A DNA stretch of 51,451 nucleotides from Crocinitomicaceae bacterium (GCA_024639405.1 JAHEIL010000050.1:1-51451); one strand, 5' to 3'; shown: positions 18,048-28,649, counted from the stretch's first letter. The notes: generated by a model from the letters alone, not told the origin. Numbers and translations: made by a program.

Positions 18048-19268
18048 ATCAACGTTTCCTTCTATATCGCCAAACGTTACTTGTCGTCCAAGCGCAAAAA
18101 ATCAATCATTCAATTGATTACGCGGGTTTCTGTTGTTGGTATTGCAACAATTACAGCAGCATTGGTCATACTTTTGTCAGCATTTAACGGCATAGAATCA
18201 CTGATAGAAAAGTTATATTCTGATTTTGATCCAGCAATATCAATCCGATCGAATGCAGGAAAAACTTTTTCTAGTGACCAATTGCCATTAACACGGCTAA
18301 AAAAAATTGAAGGCGTAGAACACCTTACCTATTACATTGAAGAAATTGTTGTGCTTAAACACGAAAAAAAATGGGTCAATGCACACGTTTTAGGTGTTGA
18401 TCCGATTTTCTTAAAGATGTCTAAAGCCAATAAGCACTTAGTTGACGGAACGGCTGCAATTGAAAAGAAAGGCCAATCCGTAGGTTTGATAGGCGCGAAT
18501 TTGCTCGACAAATTGGGTGGTTTTATTCCAGAAAGAGGAACAGAAACCATTCAAATTTACGCGCCTAAAAGAGATGCGAAAATCAGAATTGGCTCGAACC
18601 CATTTACGAGTCGTTTGTTGCAAATAGCAGGAAGAATCAATTACAATAAAGATGTAAATACAGAAAAAATTGTCGTTCCATTGTCTTTTGCACAAGAATT
18701 ATGTGACTATTCAAATTCCGTTTCAGGCATCTTTTTAAGCGTGAAAAAAGGGTATTCAAAAGAAGAAGTCCAAGCGAAAATCAAAGCCCAATTAGGTTCG
18801 AATTTTACAGTAAAAACAGCTGCTGAGAAAAACGAACTAATTTTCAAAACCAGTAAATCAGAAAAAATAATCGTTTTAATTTTGTTGGTATTCATTTTCA
18901 TACTTGCTTCATTTAATTTGATTGCTTCAATTACCGTTTTGTTTATCGAGAAAAAAGACAACATTCAAACAATGATTGGATTTGGAGCCAATCAAAAAAC
19001 ACTGTTTTCAATTTTCTTATGGGAAGGAATTTTGATTGCAGGTAAAGGAATTGTTGTTGGATTAATTATTGGTTATTCCATTTGTATTATACAACTTCAA
19101 ACAGGTATATTAACAATGCCAAATAGCAATGGAGAAGCTTTTCCAATTGTCTTAAAATTGAGTGATGGTTTAACAATCATTTCGTTGGTTTCGTTGATTG
19201 GATTTTTATTCTCTTACCTACCTGTTTATGTGCTTTTGAAGAAAAATTTCGGGCATTTAAACTATTGA
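18048..19268 (+). CDS. LolC/LolE-type ABC transporter permease (FtsX/MacB-like), non-canonical start
   Basis: Read from 18048 the protein begins I-N-V-S-F-Y-I-A-K-R-Y-L-S-S-K-R-K-K-S, the conserved opening of LolC/E-like permeases, but the codon at 18048 is ATC. The first canonical start is TTG at 18081, inside this conserved segment, which would give 395 residues. From ATC it is 406. A first membrane helix (LITRVSVVGIATITAALVIL), a large periplasmic domain and three C-terminal helices (KIIVLILLVFIFILASFNLI, then two more) give the usual four-helix FtsX layout. These permeases pair with an ATPase to move lipoproteins or other cargo out of the inner membrane; no ATPase gene is adjacent. The start is uncertain; the family call is firm. 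Confidence 0.85.
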   Translation: MNVSFYIAKRYLSSKRKKSIIQLITRVSVVGIATITAALVILLSAFNGIESLIEKLYSDFDPAISIRSNAGKTFSSDQLPLTRLKKIEGVEHLTYYIEEIVVLKHEKKWVNAHVLGVDPIFLKMSKANKHLVDGTAAIEKKGQSVGLIGANLLDKLGGFIPERGTETIQIYAPKRDAKIRIGSNPFTSRLLQIAGRINYNKDVNTEKIVVPLSFAQELCDYSNSVSGIFLSVKKGYSKEEVQAKIKAQLGSNFTVKTAAEKNELIFKTSKSEKIIVLILLVFIFILASFNLIASITVLFIEKKDNIQTMIGFGANQKTLFSIFLWEGILIAGKGIVVGLIIGYSICIIQLQTGILTMPNSNGEAFPIVLKLSDGLTIISLVSLIGFLFSYLPVYVLLKKNFGHLNY

Positions 19269-19280
19269 TTGTATACAATC
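19267..19280. repeat. 14-bp palindrome at the permease stop codon
   Basis: GATTGTATACAATC is a perfect palindrome overlapping the TGA stop at 19266-19268. It is followed on the plus strand by A-rich, not T-rich, sequence, so it is not a standard terminator. An operator upstream of atpD is possible. Confidence 0.4.
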
Positions 19281-19336
19281 CAATAAAAAAAATAAAAAAT
19301 CTATTCATATTCTTTTTATACTTCAGATAAAAAATA

Positions 19337-19344
19337 TATCTTTG
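19337..19344 (+). promoter_or_regulatory. -7 box of atpD
   Basis: TATCTTTG fits TAnnTTTG and is followed by CGCC. A T-rich stretch at 19313-19317, about 19-20 nt upstream, may serve as a weak -33 element. The predicted leader to the ATG at 19404 is about 50 nt. Confidence 0.6.
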
Positions 19345-19403
19345 CGCCCAAATTCAGAGCAGTGAATGATTCACTCAGAGTTACTAATTAAAAAAGGCAA
19401 TAG

Positions 19404-20909
<1,506 letters not shown>

Positions 20910-20928
20910 TTCGCTAAAACATTAGAGT

Positions 20929-21219
20929 ATGCAATTGGAAATAATAACACCAGAAACAAAAATCTTTTCAGGAACAGTAACTGCGGTTCAGTTTCCAGGA
21001 TTGGATGGTTCGTTTCAAGTATTGGCTGGTCACGCTCCAATCATCGCAGGATTAAACACTGGAATTGTTAAAGTTGACTTACCAACTTCATTTGAAACAA
21101 CTGAGAAAGTAAGTCCTTCAATTACAACTGATAAAACAAATTCAAAAGTAATTCACGTTGCCATTAAAGGTGGTGTAATGGAATTATTGAATGACAAAAT
21201 TATTGTGCTTGCAGAATAA
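20929..21219 (+). CDS. atpC: F1Fo ATP synthase subunit epsilon
   Basis: This 96-residue protein has the opening MQLEIITPETKIFSGTVTAVQFPGLDGSFQVLAGHAPI, characteristic of the epsilon beta-sandwich domain. It is shorter than the roughly 135-residue proteobacterial subunit, because the C-terminal helical hairpin that inhibits ATP hydrolysis is missing. Short epsilon subunits are common in Bacteroidota. It lies 19 nt downstream of atpD and is surely cotranscribed with it. It contacts subunit gamma and the c-ring in the rotor. Confidence 0.95.
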   Translation: MQLEIITPETKIFSGTVTAVQFPGLDGSFQVLAGHAPIIAGLNTGIVKVDLPTSFETTEKVSPSITTDKTNSKVIHVAIKGGVMELLNDKIIVLAE

Positions 21220-21237
21220 TTTTATATAAATTTTGAG

Positions 21238-21270
21238 AAAAGGGATTTGGTTTACCAATTCCCTTTTTTT
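21238..21270 (+). terminator. Terminator of atpDC
   Basis: AAAAGGGATTTGG pairs with CCAATTCCCTTTT (one mismatch in 13) around a short loop, and a run of T follows. It ends the atpDC unit. A longer uppS reading that starts at TTG 21233 would run through this hairpin, which argues against that start. Confidence 0.85.
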
Positions 21271-21349
21271 GTTAAGGTATGTTAAGTTAAAATTAGAAAA
21301 CTTCATACTTTGCATTAGATTTCTTATTTTCGTTACTTATTGCCAAAAA

Positions 21350-22084
21350 ATGGATTATTTGTCTAAAATAGATGTATCAAACACACCGGAGCATATTGCT
21401 ATCATCATGGATGGCAATGGTCGTTGGGCTAAAAAACAAGGCCACGAACGATTGTATGGACATAATTTTGGTGTAGAATCTATCCGAGAAACGTTGAAGG
21501 CGGCCAAAGAATTGAAAGTAAAATACCTTACATTGTATGCATTTTCAACAGAAAATTGGAATCGTCCAAAAGAAGAAGTTGATGGATTGATGGATTTATT
21601 GGTGCGATCATTGGCAAATGAAGTAAAAGAGTTGAGCGAAAGCGGTGTTCGATTACAAACTATTGGCGATATTAAAGGTTTACCTGAAAGTTGCCAAACA
21701 GAGTTAGCTGAATCGATTGAATTCACAAAAGACAACAAAGAAATAACATTAGTACTAGCATTAAACTACAGTTCACGTTGGGAAATTACAAATGCAGTAC
21801 AAGAAATTGCACAAAAAGTAAAATCAGGTGAATTAACTGAGATTAGTACTGAAGAAATTTCAAATCACCTTACAACAAAAGGAATACCAGACCCAGAATT
21901 GTTAATTCGAACAAGTGGAGAGCACAGAATAAGTAATTTTTTATTGTGGCAAATCGCCTATTCTGAATTTCATTTCACGGAAACATTGTGGCCAGATTTT
22001 AAAAAAGAAGATTTATACAAAGCTGTTATTGACTATCAATCGAGGGAACGAAGATTTGGTATGGTTTCAGAACAATTAACATAA
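21350..22084 (+). CDS. uppS: Undecaprenyl diphosphate synthase (isoprenyl transferase)
   Basis: I choose ATG 21350, giving 244 residues, because a longer frame from TTG 21233 would cross the atpC terminator. The active-site motif HIAIIMDGNGRWA includes Asp21, and the C-terminal motif LLIRTSGEHRISNFLLWQ ends the substrate-binding region. The enzyme adds isopentenyl units in cis to farnesyl diphosphate to make the C55 lipid carrier for peptidoglycan and surface polysaccharides. It is followed after 2 nt by bamA, the usual order in Flavobacteriia, so it heads an envelope-biogenesis operon. Confidence 0.96.
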   Translation: MDYLSKIDVSNTPEHIAIIMDGNGRWAKKQGHERLYGHNFGVESIRETLKAAKELKVKYLTLYAFSTENWNRPKEEVDGLMDLLVRSLANEVKELSESGVRLQTIGDIKGLPESCQTELAESIEFTKDNKEITLVLALNYSSRWEITNAVQEIAQKVKSGELTEISTEEISNHLTTKGIPDPELLIRTSGEHRISNFLLWQIAYSEFHFTETLWPDFKKEDLYKAVIDYQSRERRFGMVSEQLT

Positions 22085-22086
22085 TT

Positions 22087-24654
22087 ATGCAAAAATTTAA
22101 ACTTTTTTTATTGCTTTTCACGTTCATTATTCTAGGCTGTGTGAACAGTCAAGAAAACAATGATGCGATTGGGATAGGAACAACAAAATTTGACTATAAA
22201 GAGCCGAAAAAATACGAAATTGGAGGAATAAATGTCGAAGGGGCTGATAATTTCGATCCACAAGCAATCAAATTAATTGCAGGATTACGTCAAGGTCAAA
22301 CAATTTCAATTCCAGGGGAAGCTATTTCAAAAGCCATTAAAAATTTATGGAAAGAAGGCTTATTTTCAGATGTACAAATTCTTGTAGAAAGAGAAGTGTT
22401 AGGGGTTGTGTACTTAGCTATAAAAATCAAGCCTTTACCTAAATTATCTCGTTACAAATTTAGAGGAATTAACAAACGAGACGCTGATAAAATCAGAGAA
22501 GAAATCACCCTTTTTTCAGGTAAAACAATCACAAATAATCTTGTTCACCAGACTGAAAATAAAATCAAAGGATATTTTAGAGAAAAAGGTCATTATGCTG
22601 TACAAGTTAAAATAAGTAGAGTGGTTGACACTTTAATGAATAATTCAGAGATTTTCTTTATTGATATCGAAAAAAATAAAAAAATAGGTATCAAAAAAAT
22701 AGAAATTGAGGGCAATACGACAATTCCTGAATGGAAATTAAAATTGGCGATGAAGGATACAAAACAACGGTCTATTTTACGCATTTTTAAACGTTCAAAA
22801 TTCACTGAATCTACCTACGAAAAAGACAAACTAGCAATATTAGAGAAATTTAATGCGATAGGTTACCGTGATGCAACCATTAAAATGGACACCGTTTACA
22901 AATTAGATGAAAAAAATCTTATCATTCAACTTTCAATTGATGAGGGGAACAAATACTATTTTGGCGATATCGAATGGATTGGAAATTCAAAATTTAAAAC
23001 CTCTTATTTAGATACCGTTTTAGGAATAAAAAGAGGAGATGTGTTCAATAAGAGCTTGTTGGATCAACGCTTAAATTCGAGTCAAGACGGTCGTGATATC
23101 ACTTCAATTTACATGGACCGCGGGTATTTATTCTTCAGAGTAGTTCCAGTTGAAACGAACGTCAGCAACAACTACATTAACTACCAAATGCGCGTAATGG
23201 AAGGAAAAGAAGCGCGAGTGAACAGAATTATTATCAAAGGAAATACAAAAACAAGTGACAATGTAATTCGCAGAGAAATCAGAACCAAACCAGGAGATTT
23301 ATTCAGCAAAAATGACATTATTCGTACACAAAGAGAATTGGCTCAACTAGGTTTCTTCAATGAACAAGGATTTCAAGTAAACCCAATGCCTAATCCAGCA
23401 GATGGAACCGTTGATATTGAATATGTTGTTGAAGAAAAATCATCTGATCAAATAGAACTTTCTGGAGGTTACGGAGGTGCAGGTCCAACAACAACAGGGC
23501 GAATAATTCTAACTGTTGGGTTAACATTTAGTAATTTCTCGACAAAAAAATTATTCAAAAAAGAAGCTTGGTCACCATTGCCAGGAGGAGATGGACAGAG
23601 ACTATCCTTACGCGTTCAAACCAATGGACAATACTACCAAGGGTACAATTTTTCATTTACTGAACCATGGTTTGGTGGTAAAAAAGCAAATTCACTTTCT
23701 GTTTGGATGAATCATACAGCTTTAGGAAATGGTTATTTAAAAACAAATTCAAACTACACAGGGATTGGTATTACTGGAGTTGGTGTTGGTATGGGTAGAA
23801 GAAAAAAATGGCCAGATGACTATTTCACTGCTTATTACGAATTAAGTTACCAGTATTATGATGTGGTAAAAGACACACGTTTCCCTATTTTCAATAATGG
23901 ATTTGCCAATGATATTGCATTAAAATATGTTTTGCAACGCAGCTCAGTTAGTGCACCTATTTATCCACAAAGCGGATCGAATATTACATTTACTGCTAAA
24001 ACTTCATTGCCCTATTCTTATTTTGAAGGAAACAAGGACTATAGTTTGTTATCTGCTCAAGATCGCTTTAAGTACCTAGAGTATTTTAAAATGAAATTTA
24101 CTGGTGAATGGTATTTCCCTTTAACATCTGACAAAAAATTAATATTAATGCCACGATTTGGATTTGCATTTATGGGGGCATATAATAAATCCAAAGGTGT
24201 TACACCATTTGATCGTTTCTCTTTAGGTGGAAGTGGTTTATCAGGTGTAAATCAATTAGGAGGAAGAGAAATTATTGCATTAAGAGGTTATGAAGATAAT
24301 TCAATTTCTTCGTCTTCTGGAGAGCCTATCATTGCTAAATATTCGTTGGAATTACGTTATCCTATATCATTAAATCCATCTGCAACGTTTTATGCATTGT
24401 TATTTGCTGAAGCAGGTAATGTGTTTCCATCCTTTGATAAATTCAATCCATTCAATGTGAAGAGAACAGCTGGTGCAGGAATCCGCGTATTCTTGCCAAT
24501 GTTTGGTATGCTAGGATTGGATTATGGTTTAGGATTTGATAAATTGGATTATTGGTCTTCAGGATACGGCGGTGCATCAGACGCTTCAATTTCCACAAAA
24601 GGCTATTACCCAAAATTAACGTTTACAATTGGAATGAATTTAGGAGAATTGTAA
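22087..24654 (+). CDS. bamA: Outer membrane protein assembly factor BamA
   Basis: The protein has 855 residues. After the signal peptide come POTRA-like repeats over about residues 30-450 (for example YEIGGINVEGADNF, IGIKKIEIEGNTTIPEWKL, VNRIIIKGNTKTSDNVIRREI). The C-terminal Omp85 beta-barrel follows, with GGYGGAGPTTTGRIILTVGL at its entry. It inserts beta-barrel proteins into the outer membrane. The N-terminus MQKFKLFLLLFTFIILGCVNSQ contains ILGC, which resembles a lipobox with Cys18, although position -2 is atypical. Cleavage after VNS is the alternative. It is in one operon with uppS and two Skp-like chaperone genes, which fits a shared role in outer membrane assembly. Confidence 0.96.
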   Translation: MQKFKLFLLLFTFIILGCVNSQENNDAIGIGTTKFDYKEPKKYEIGGINVEGADNFDPQAIKLIAGLRQGQTISIPGEAISKAIKNLWKEGLFSDVQILVEREVLGVVYLAIKIKPLPKLSRYKFRGINKRDADKIREEITLFSGKTITNNLVHQTENKIKGYFREKGHYAVQVKISRVVDTLMNNSEIFFIDIEKNKKIGIKKIEIEGNTTIPEWKLKLAMKDTKQRSILRIFKRSKFTESTYEKDKLAILEKFNAIGYRDATIKMDTVYKLDEKNLIIQLSIDEGNKYYFGDIEWIGNSKFKTSYLDTVLGIKRGDVFNKSLLDQRLNSSQDGRDITSIYMDRGYLFFRVVPVETNVSNNYINYQMRVMEGKEARVNRIIIKGNTKTSDNVIRREIRTKPGDLFSKNDIIRTQRELAQLGFFNEQGFQVNPMPNPADGTVDIEYVVEEKSSDQIELSGGYGGAGPTTTGRIILTVGLTFSNFSTKKLFKKEAWSPLPGGDGQRLSLRVQTNGQYYQGYNFSFTEPWFGGKKANSLSVWMNHTALGNGYLKTNSNYTGIGITGVGVGMGRRKKWPDDYFTAYYELSYQYYDVVKDTRFPIFNNGFANDIALKYVLQRSSVSAPIYPQSGSNITFTAKTSLPYSYFEGNKDYSLLSAQDRFKYLEYFKMKFTGEWYFPLTSDKKLILMPRFGFAFMGAYNKSKGVTPFDRFSLGGSGLSGVNQLGGREIIALRGYEDNSISSSSGEPIIAKYSLELRYPISLNPSATFYALLFAEAGNVFPSFDKFNPFNVKRTAGAGIRVFLPMFGMLGLDYGLGFDKLDYWSSGYGGASDASISTKGYYPKLTFTIGMNLGEL

Positions 24655-24701
24655 TAAACACAATAATTTTCTTAATTTCGTCGTTGATGATTTAAAAAAC
24701 T

Positions 24702-25217
24702 ATGAAAAATCTTATTTTATCTTTCTTATTCATTTTAGGCACATCTTTTGTATTTGGTCAAAAGTATGGCTATATTGACTCAGATTATATTTTAGAAAGT
24801 GTTCCAGAATATAAAGAAGCGAAAGATAAATTGAACAAATTAGCGGATCGTTGGACAAAAGACATTGAAGATCGCTATGCTGTTTTGAAGATGAAAAAAG
24901 ATAATTTTGCTCGTGAGGAAGTGTTATTGCCTTCAGAAGAAAAAACGAAACGCAAAGAAGAGATTTCAAAATTAGAAACAGAAGTTTTAGAACTTCAAAA
25001 AATGCGTTTTGGCGTAAGTGGTGATTATTTTAACAAACGTCAAGAGCTTGTGAAACCAATACAAGATAAAGTATTTGATGCGCTACAAAAAATTGCATCC
25101 AAAAAAAATTATACCTTTGTTTTCGACAAAGCAAACCAAAGTAATTTGGTGTATGCTGATAGTAAAACAGATTTAAGCAATGATGTTCTCAAAGAAATGG
25201 GAATAACAGTAAAATAA
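24702..25217 (+). CDS. OmpH/Skp-family periplasmic chaperone 1
   Basis: The protein has 171 residues and a signal peptide ending near VFGQ. It opens with KYGYIDSDYILESVPEYKEAKDKL, then has a long charged coiled-coil region (about 45-120) and a C-terminal segment YTFVFDKANQSNLVYADSKTDLS, all hallmarks of OmpH/Skp. Skp-type proteins form trimers that hold unfolded outer membrane proteins and hand them to BamA. It lies 47 nt after bamA and 34 nt ahead of a second paralog, an arrangement common in Flavobacteriia. Confidence 0.93.
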   Translation: MKNLILSFLFILGTSFVFGQKYGYIDSDYILESVPEYKEAKDKLNKLADRWTKDIEDRYAVLKMKKDNFAREEVLLPSEEKTKRKEEISKLETEVLELQKMRFGVSGDYFNKRQELVKPIQDKVFDALQKIASKKNYTFVFDKANQSNLVYADSKTDLSNDVLKEMGITVK

Positions 25218-25251
25218 AAGCCTTAATTTTAAAAAGTAAAAATAAAACAAG

Positions 25252-25767
25252 ATGAAAAAAGTAGTATTAGCGATCGTTTTAATGATGGGATTTGGGGCAG
25301 CAATGGCGCAATCTAAAGTTGCACATGTAAATTCTCAAAAAATATTAGATACATTACCATCAAGAAAAGCAGCGATGGTTAAGTTAAAAGAATTTGAAAC
25401 AAATGGAGTTAATGAATTAAAAGAAATGGAAGCAGATTTCAATGCAAGCTATAAAAAATTCACAGAAACTTCAAAAGATAAAACACCTTTGTTGTTGAAA
25501 ATTGAAGAGGAAAAATTAATGAAAAAACAACAAGCTTTGCAAGATCGTGAGCAAACATTGAATCAAGAAATGCAAGCTTATAGCCAAGAATTGAACAAAC
25601 CGATTCTAGAGCGTGTGCAAAAAGCAGTTGAAATTGTTTCTGACCGAAAAAAATTAAATTATGTAATTGATGAATCTGTTACATTGTATTTCAAAGGTGG
25701 AATGGATGTTACAGCAGAAGTAATTGTAGAAGTGTTGAAATTAGATGCTGAGGCAATGAAAAAATAA
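25252..25767 (+). CDS. OmpH/Skp-family periplasmic chaperone 2
   Basis: The protein is also 171 residues, with signal peptide MKKVVLAIVLMMGFGAAMAQ. The mature start is SKVAHVNSQKILDTLPSRKAAM. A central coiled coil rich in Glu, Gln and Lys follows, then a C-terminal KLNYVIDESVTLYFKGGMDVT segment. It is a diverged paralog of the preceding gene and probably a second periplasmic holdase. It is the last gene of the uppS-bamA-skp-skp unit, since a strong terminator follows. Confidence 0.93.
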   Translation: MKKVVLAIVLMMGFGAAMAQSKVAHVNSQKILDTLPSRKAAMVKLKEFETNGVNELKEMEADFNASYKKFTETSKDKTPLLLKIEEEKLMKKQQALQDREQTLNQEMQAYSQELNKPILERVQKAVEIVSDRKKLNYVIDESVTLYFKGGMDVTAEVIVEVLKLDAEAMKK

Positions 25768-25786
25768 TTCAACAATAAAAAAATTG

Positions 25787-25817
25787 AAAGGGTAATCACA
25801 ACGATTACCCTTTTTTT
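25787..25817 (+). terminator. Terminator of the uppS-bamA-skp-skp unit
   Basis: A perfect 11-bp stem, AAAGGGTAATC/GATTACCCTTT, encloses the loop ACAAC and runs into seven T residues. It is the cleanest terminator in the window. murI begins 17 nt later. Confidence 0.92.
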
Positions 25818-25833
25818 GTAGCTTTACAACACA

Positions 25834-26661
25834 ATGGAAAAACAACAAGGACCTATTGGTGTATTTGATTCTGGATATGGTGGTTTAACTGTATTAAGTG
25901 AATTACAGAAAGCATTGCCACAACATGATTTTTTGTATTTAGGAGATAATGCGCGTTCACCTTATGGAAATCGTTCATTTGATGTTGTATACGAGTATAC
26001 GTTGGAAGCCGTTAAGGAATTGTTTTCCAGAGGTTGCTCGTTGGTAATTTTGGCTTGTAATACTGCCTCTGCAAAAGCTTTGCGTTCGATACAACAAACT
26101 GATTTGCCAAAAATTGCCCCTGAAAAACGTGTATTGGGTGTCATTCGACCAAGTGCGGAAGTGATAAGTGAATTGACCCAAACAAAAGAAGTTGGAATTG
26201 TTGCAACACAAGGAACCATTCAATCAAATTCATATAAAATAGAATTGGAGAAGTATGCTCCAACTGTACATATTACACAAAAAGCGTGTCCAATTTGGGT
26301 TCCATTAATTGAAAACAATCTTCACAATTCTATTCCTGGAAAAATGTTGATTAAAAACGATATGGATGAATTGATAGCAACTAATCCCAAAATTGACACC
26401 ATTATTTTAGCTTGTACACACTATCCAATTGTGAAGAGCTATTTAGAAGAAATAGTTCCTGCCAATATTCAAATCATTGCCCAAGGATCCATCGTTGCAG
26501 AAAAATTGATTTCCTATTTGGAAAGACATCCTGAAATAGCTGAAAAATGCTCTAAAAATAGTTTAACTAACTACTTAACAACAGAAAACAACCTTGTTTT
26601 TGACGAAAAAGCAAGTATTTTCATGCAAAAGCCAATTGCATCTTCGCATATAAAGCTATAA
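25834..26661 (+). CDS. murI: Glutamate racemase
   Basis: The protein has 275 residues. The substrate-binding start GVFDSGYGGLTVL and both catalytic cysteines are present: Cys75 in ACNTAS and Cys194 in ACTHYP. The enzyme converts L-glutamate to D-glutamate for peptidoglycan precursors in the cytoplasm. It lies directly after the Skp genes, consistent with an envelope-biogenesis neighbourhood, but the terminator in between suggests that it is at least partly transcribed on its own. Confidence 0.96.
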   Translation: MEKQQGPIGVFDSGYGGLTVLSELQKALPQHDFLYLGDNARSPYGNRSFDVVYEYTLEAVKELFSRGCSLVILACNTASAKALRSIQQTDLPKIAPEKRVLGVIRPSAEVISELTQTKEVGIVATQGTIQSNSYKIELEKYAPTVHITQKACPIWVPLIENNLHNSIPGKMLIKNDMDELIATNPKIDTIILACTHYPIVKSYLEEIVPANIQIIAQGSIVAEKLISYLERHPEIAEKCSKNSLTNYLTTENNLVFDEKASIFMQKPIASSHIKL

Positions 26662-26712
26662 TTAAGAAACTATTAAGTTAAAAAATAATTTTTTTTGTGT
26701 CATTCTTCTTTG

Positions 26713-26720
26713 TAATTTTG
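26713..26720 (+). promoter_or_regulatory. -7 box upstream of the T9SS type B gene
   Basis: TAATTTTG fits TAnnTTTG; a TTTG at 26694-26697 is 15 nt upstream, slightly short of the usual 17-23 nt. The leader to the ATG at 26802 would be about 75 nt. Confidence 0.45.
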
Positions 26721-26801
26721 ACACAATTTGAAATTGTCCTCCTTGATAAAAATTACGATTTTTTGAAACCAATTTTAAAAGATTTATTAGGTTAACGTTA
26801 G

Positions 26802-28646
26802 ATGTTTAAATTAGGTAGTTTAGTTGTTAGTTTTTTCTTGTACGCTTTTGTTTATTCACAACAACTGATCATCAATGAAGTTTCTCAAGGTGTAGTTTCA
26901 AATGGTGAATACGTTGAATTTGTGGTGATTGGAACACCAACTTGTGTAACACCTGTTCCAACAGTTGATTTACGCACAGTAATTTTTGACGATAATAATG
27001 GCTATTTTGCGAGTGGTACGGGAATGGGAATTGCATCTGGTGCAATTCGATTTGCAAATATCCCTTTTTGGCAGAATGTTCCACAAGGCACCATCATTTT
27101 AATCTACGATAATACCAGTGCTAACACCAATTTGCCAGCGGATGATCTTTCACTAACGGATGGTAATTGCAAATTGGTCATTCCAATCAACTCTACTTTA
27201 TTTGAAAAGGCAACCGTGAGTCCAACATCTACAAATTCTGCTTATCCTCCAACGGCTAGTTGGTCAACCGGAACAACTTGGTCACCATTAGGGATGGCCA
27301 ATGGAGGAGATTCATTTCAATTGCCACTTTCAACAAATACTACTGCACCTTTTCATGCTGTAAGTTGGGGAAACAACTCAACAAATCCAATAATCTATTT
27401 TACTGGTACGGCTGCAGGCACGGTTTTTTCATTCAACAATACCGTTTCCAATAACTGGAACACACAAGGGAATTGGGCTGCTGGGGTAAACTCAAGTGAT
27501 GAAACGCCAGGTGCGCCAAATAGTCCTCAAAATGCGGCATGGATTGCATCTTTAAATCCTCAATGTGGTTCCACAACTCCAATGTCTATTTCAACGACTG
27601 TAACCAATGAAACCTGTCAAGGAAGTTGTAATGGAAGTGCGGCTGTTACAGTAAATAATGGAACAGGACCATTTACCTATTTATGGTCAAACGGACAAAC
27701 GAGTTCGACACTTTCAAATTTATGTGGTGGAAATTATTCTGTAACTGTAACTGCAGCAAATGGTTGTTCTGATTCAGAATCATTTACTATAACAAGTGGT
27801 GCAGGAGTTGGAACCACAACAATTCAAGCAGCTGGGCCGTTTTTAACCACAAATTCACCTCTACAACTCATAGGGTCTCCTACAGGTGGAACTTGGTCAT
27901 CTAATTGCAGCACCTGCTTAAGTGCAACTGGTGTTTTTGATCCAGCAGATGCAAGTGTGGGTTCTTTTCAAGTTTGTTATCAAACAGGTTCCGGTAATTG
28001 CATGAGCGATACCTGTATCACTTTACTTGTAAATGCGCCTTGTTCGCCACAAACTACCTCATCTAATTCCGTAATATGTGCTGAAGATTCCATTCTACTT
28101 TTTGGCAATTGGGAAAATTTAGCAGGTGTTTATTCCGGAACATTTATTGATCAATATGGTTGTGACAGCACCCATTCAGTCACACTTTCTCTTTATACCG
28201 TAAACCCTGTAAATGAATCTGTTACCTTTTGTGAAGGAGATTCAATTGAAGTCTTTAATACTTGGTATGCTGAACCTACAATTGCAACGCAAGTAGAACA
28301 AACCGCAAATGGTTGTGATTATATGCACACTGTTACAATTACTATAGAAAATTGTGAAATTGAAATTCCAACCGTATTTATTCCAAATGTATTTACACCC
28401 AATGCTGATAAAATAAACGACACCTTTGAAATCGTGATTTATGGAGGATTGGTTGAACAAGCTTACATCCTCAATCGTTGGGGAGAACAAATTCATGCAT
28501 TTGATCCGAATTATTTAAAATGGGATGGAACAAATGATGCTACTAAACAGCGTGTTTCAGATGGTGTTTATACATACGTTGTTTACTTCAAGCCAAGTGA
28601 ATCTCCAATTGAAGTTCATACAGGATTTGTAACCATCATTCGATAA
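26802..28646 (+). CDS. Secreted protein with lamin-tail-like head and T9SS type B sorting domain
   Basis: The protein has 614 residues with signal peptide MFKLGSLVVSFFLYAFVYSQ. The mature start LIINEVSQG...GEYVEFVVIG resembles bacterial lamin-tail domains. Residues about 261-333 form an SprB-like repeat (CQGSCNGSAAVTV, FTYLWSNGQTSS, NGCSDSESFTI). Further Cys-rich segments follow. The last 90 residues are a T9SS type B domain (VFIPNVFTPNADKINDTFE, NRWGEQIH, WDGTNDA). It is probably displayed on or released from the cell surface. No enzyme motif was seen, and the function of the head is unknown. Confidence 0.92.
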   Translation: MFKLGSLVVSFFLYAFVYSQQLIINEVSQGVVSNGEYVEFVVIGTPTCVTPVPTVDLRTVIFDDNNGYFASGTGMGIASGAIRFANIPFWQNVPQGTIILIYDNTSANTNLPADDLSLTDGNCKLVIPINSTLFEKATVSPTSTNSAYPPTASWSTGTTWSPLGMANGGDSFQLPLSTNTTAPFHAVSWGNNSTNPIIYFTGTAAGTVFSFNNTVSNNWNTQGNWAAGVNSSDETPGAPNSPQNAAWIASLNPQCGSTTPMSISTTVTNETCQGSCNGSAAVTVNNGTGPFTYLWSNGQTSSTLSNLCGGNYSVTVTAANGCSDSESFTITSGAGVGTTTIQAAGPFLTTNSPLQLIGSPTGGTWSSNCSTCLSATGVFDPADASVGSFQVCYQTGSGNCMSDTCITLLVNAPCSPQTTSSNSVICAEDSILLFGNWENLAGVYSGTFIDQYGCDSTHSVTLSLYTVNPVNESVTFCEGDSIEVFNTWYAEPTIATQVEQTANGCDYMHTVTITIENCEIEIPTVFIPNVFTPNADKINDTFEIVIYGGLVEQAYILNRWGEQIHAFDPNYLKWDGTNDATKQRVSDGVYTYVVYFKPSESPIEVHTGFVTIIR

Positions 28647-28649
28647 AAA

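Noticed and set aside
21233-21349. A 39-residue N-terminal extension of UppS from TTG 21233
   Set aside because: It runs through the atpC terminator hairpin, and the enzyme family begins at the ATG 21350 equivalent.
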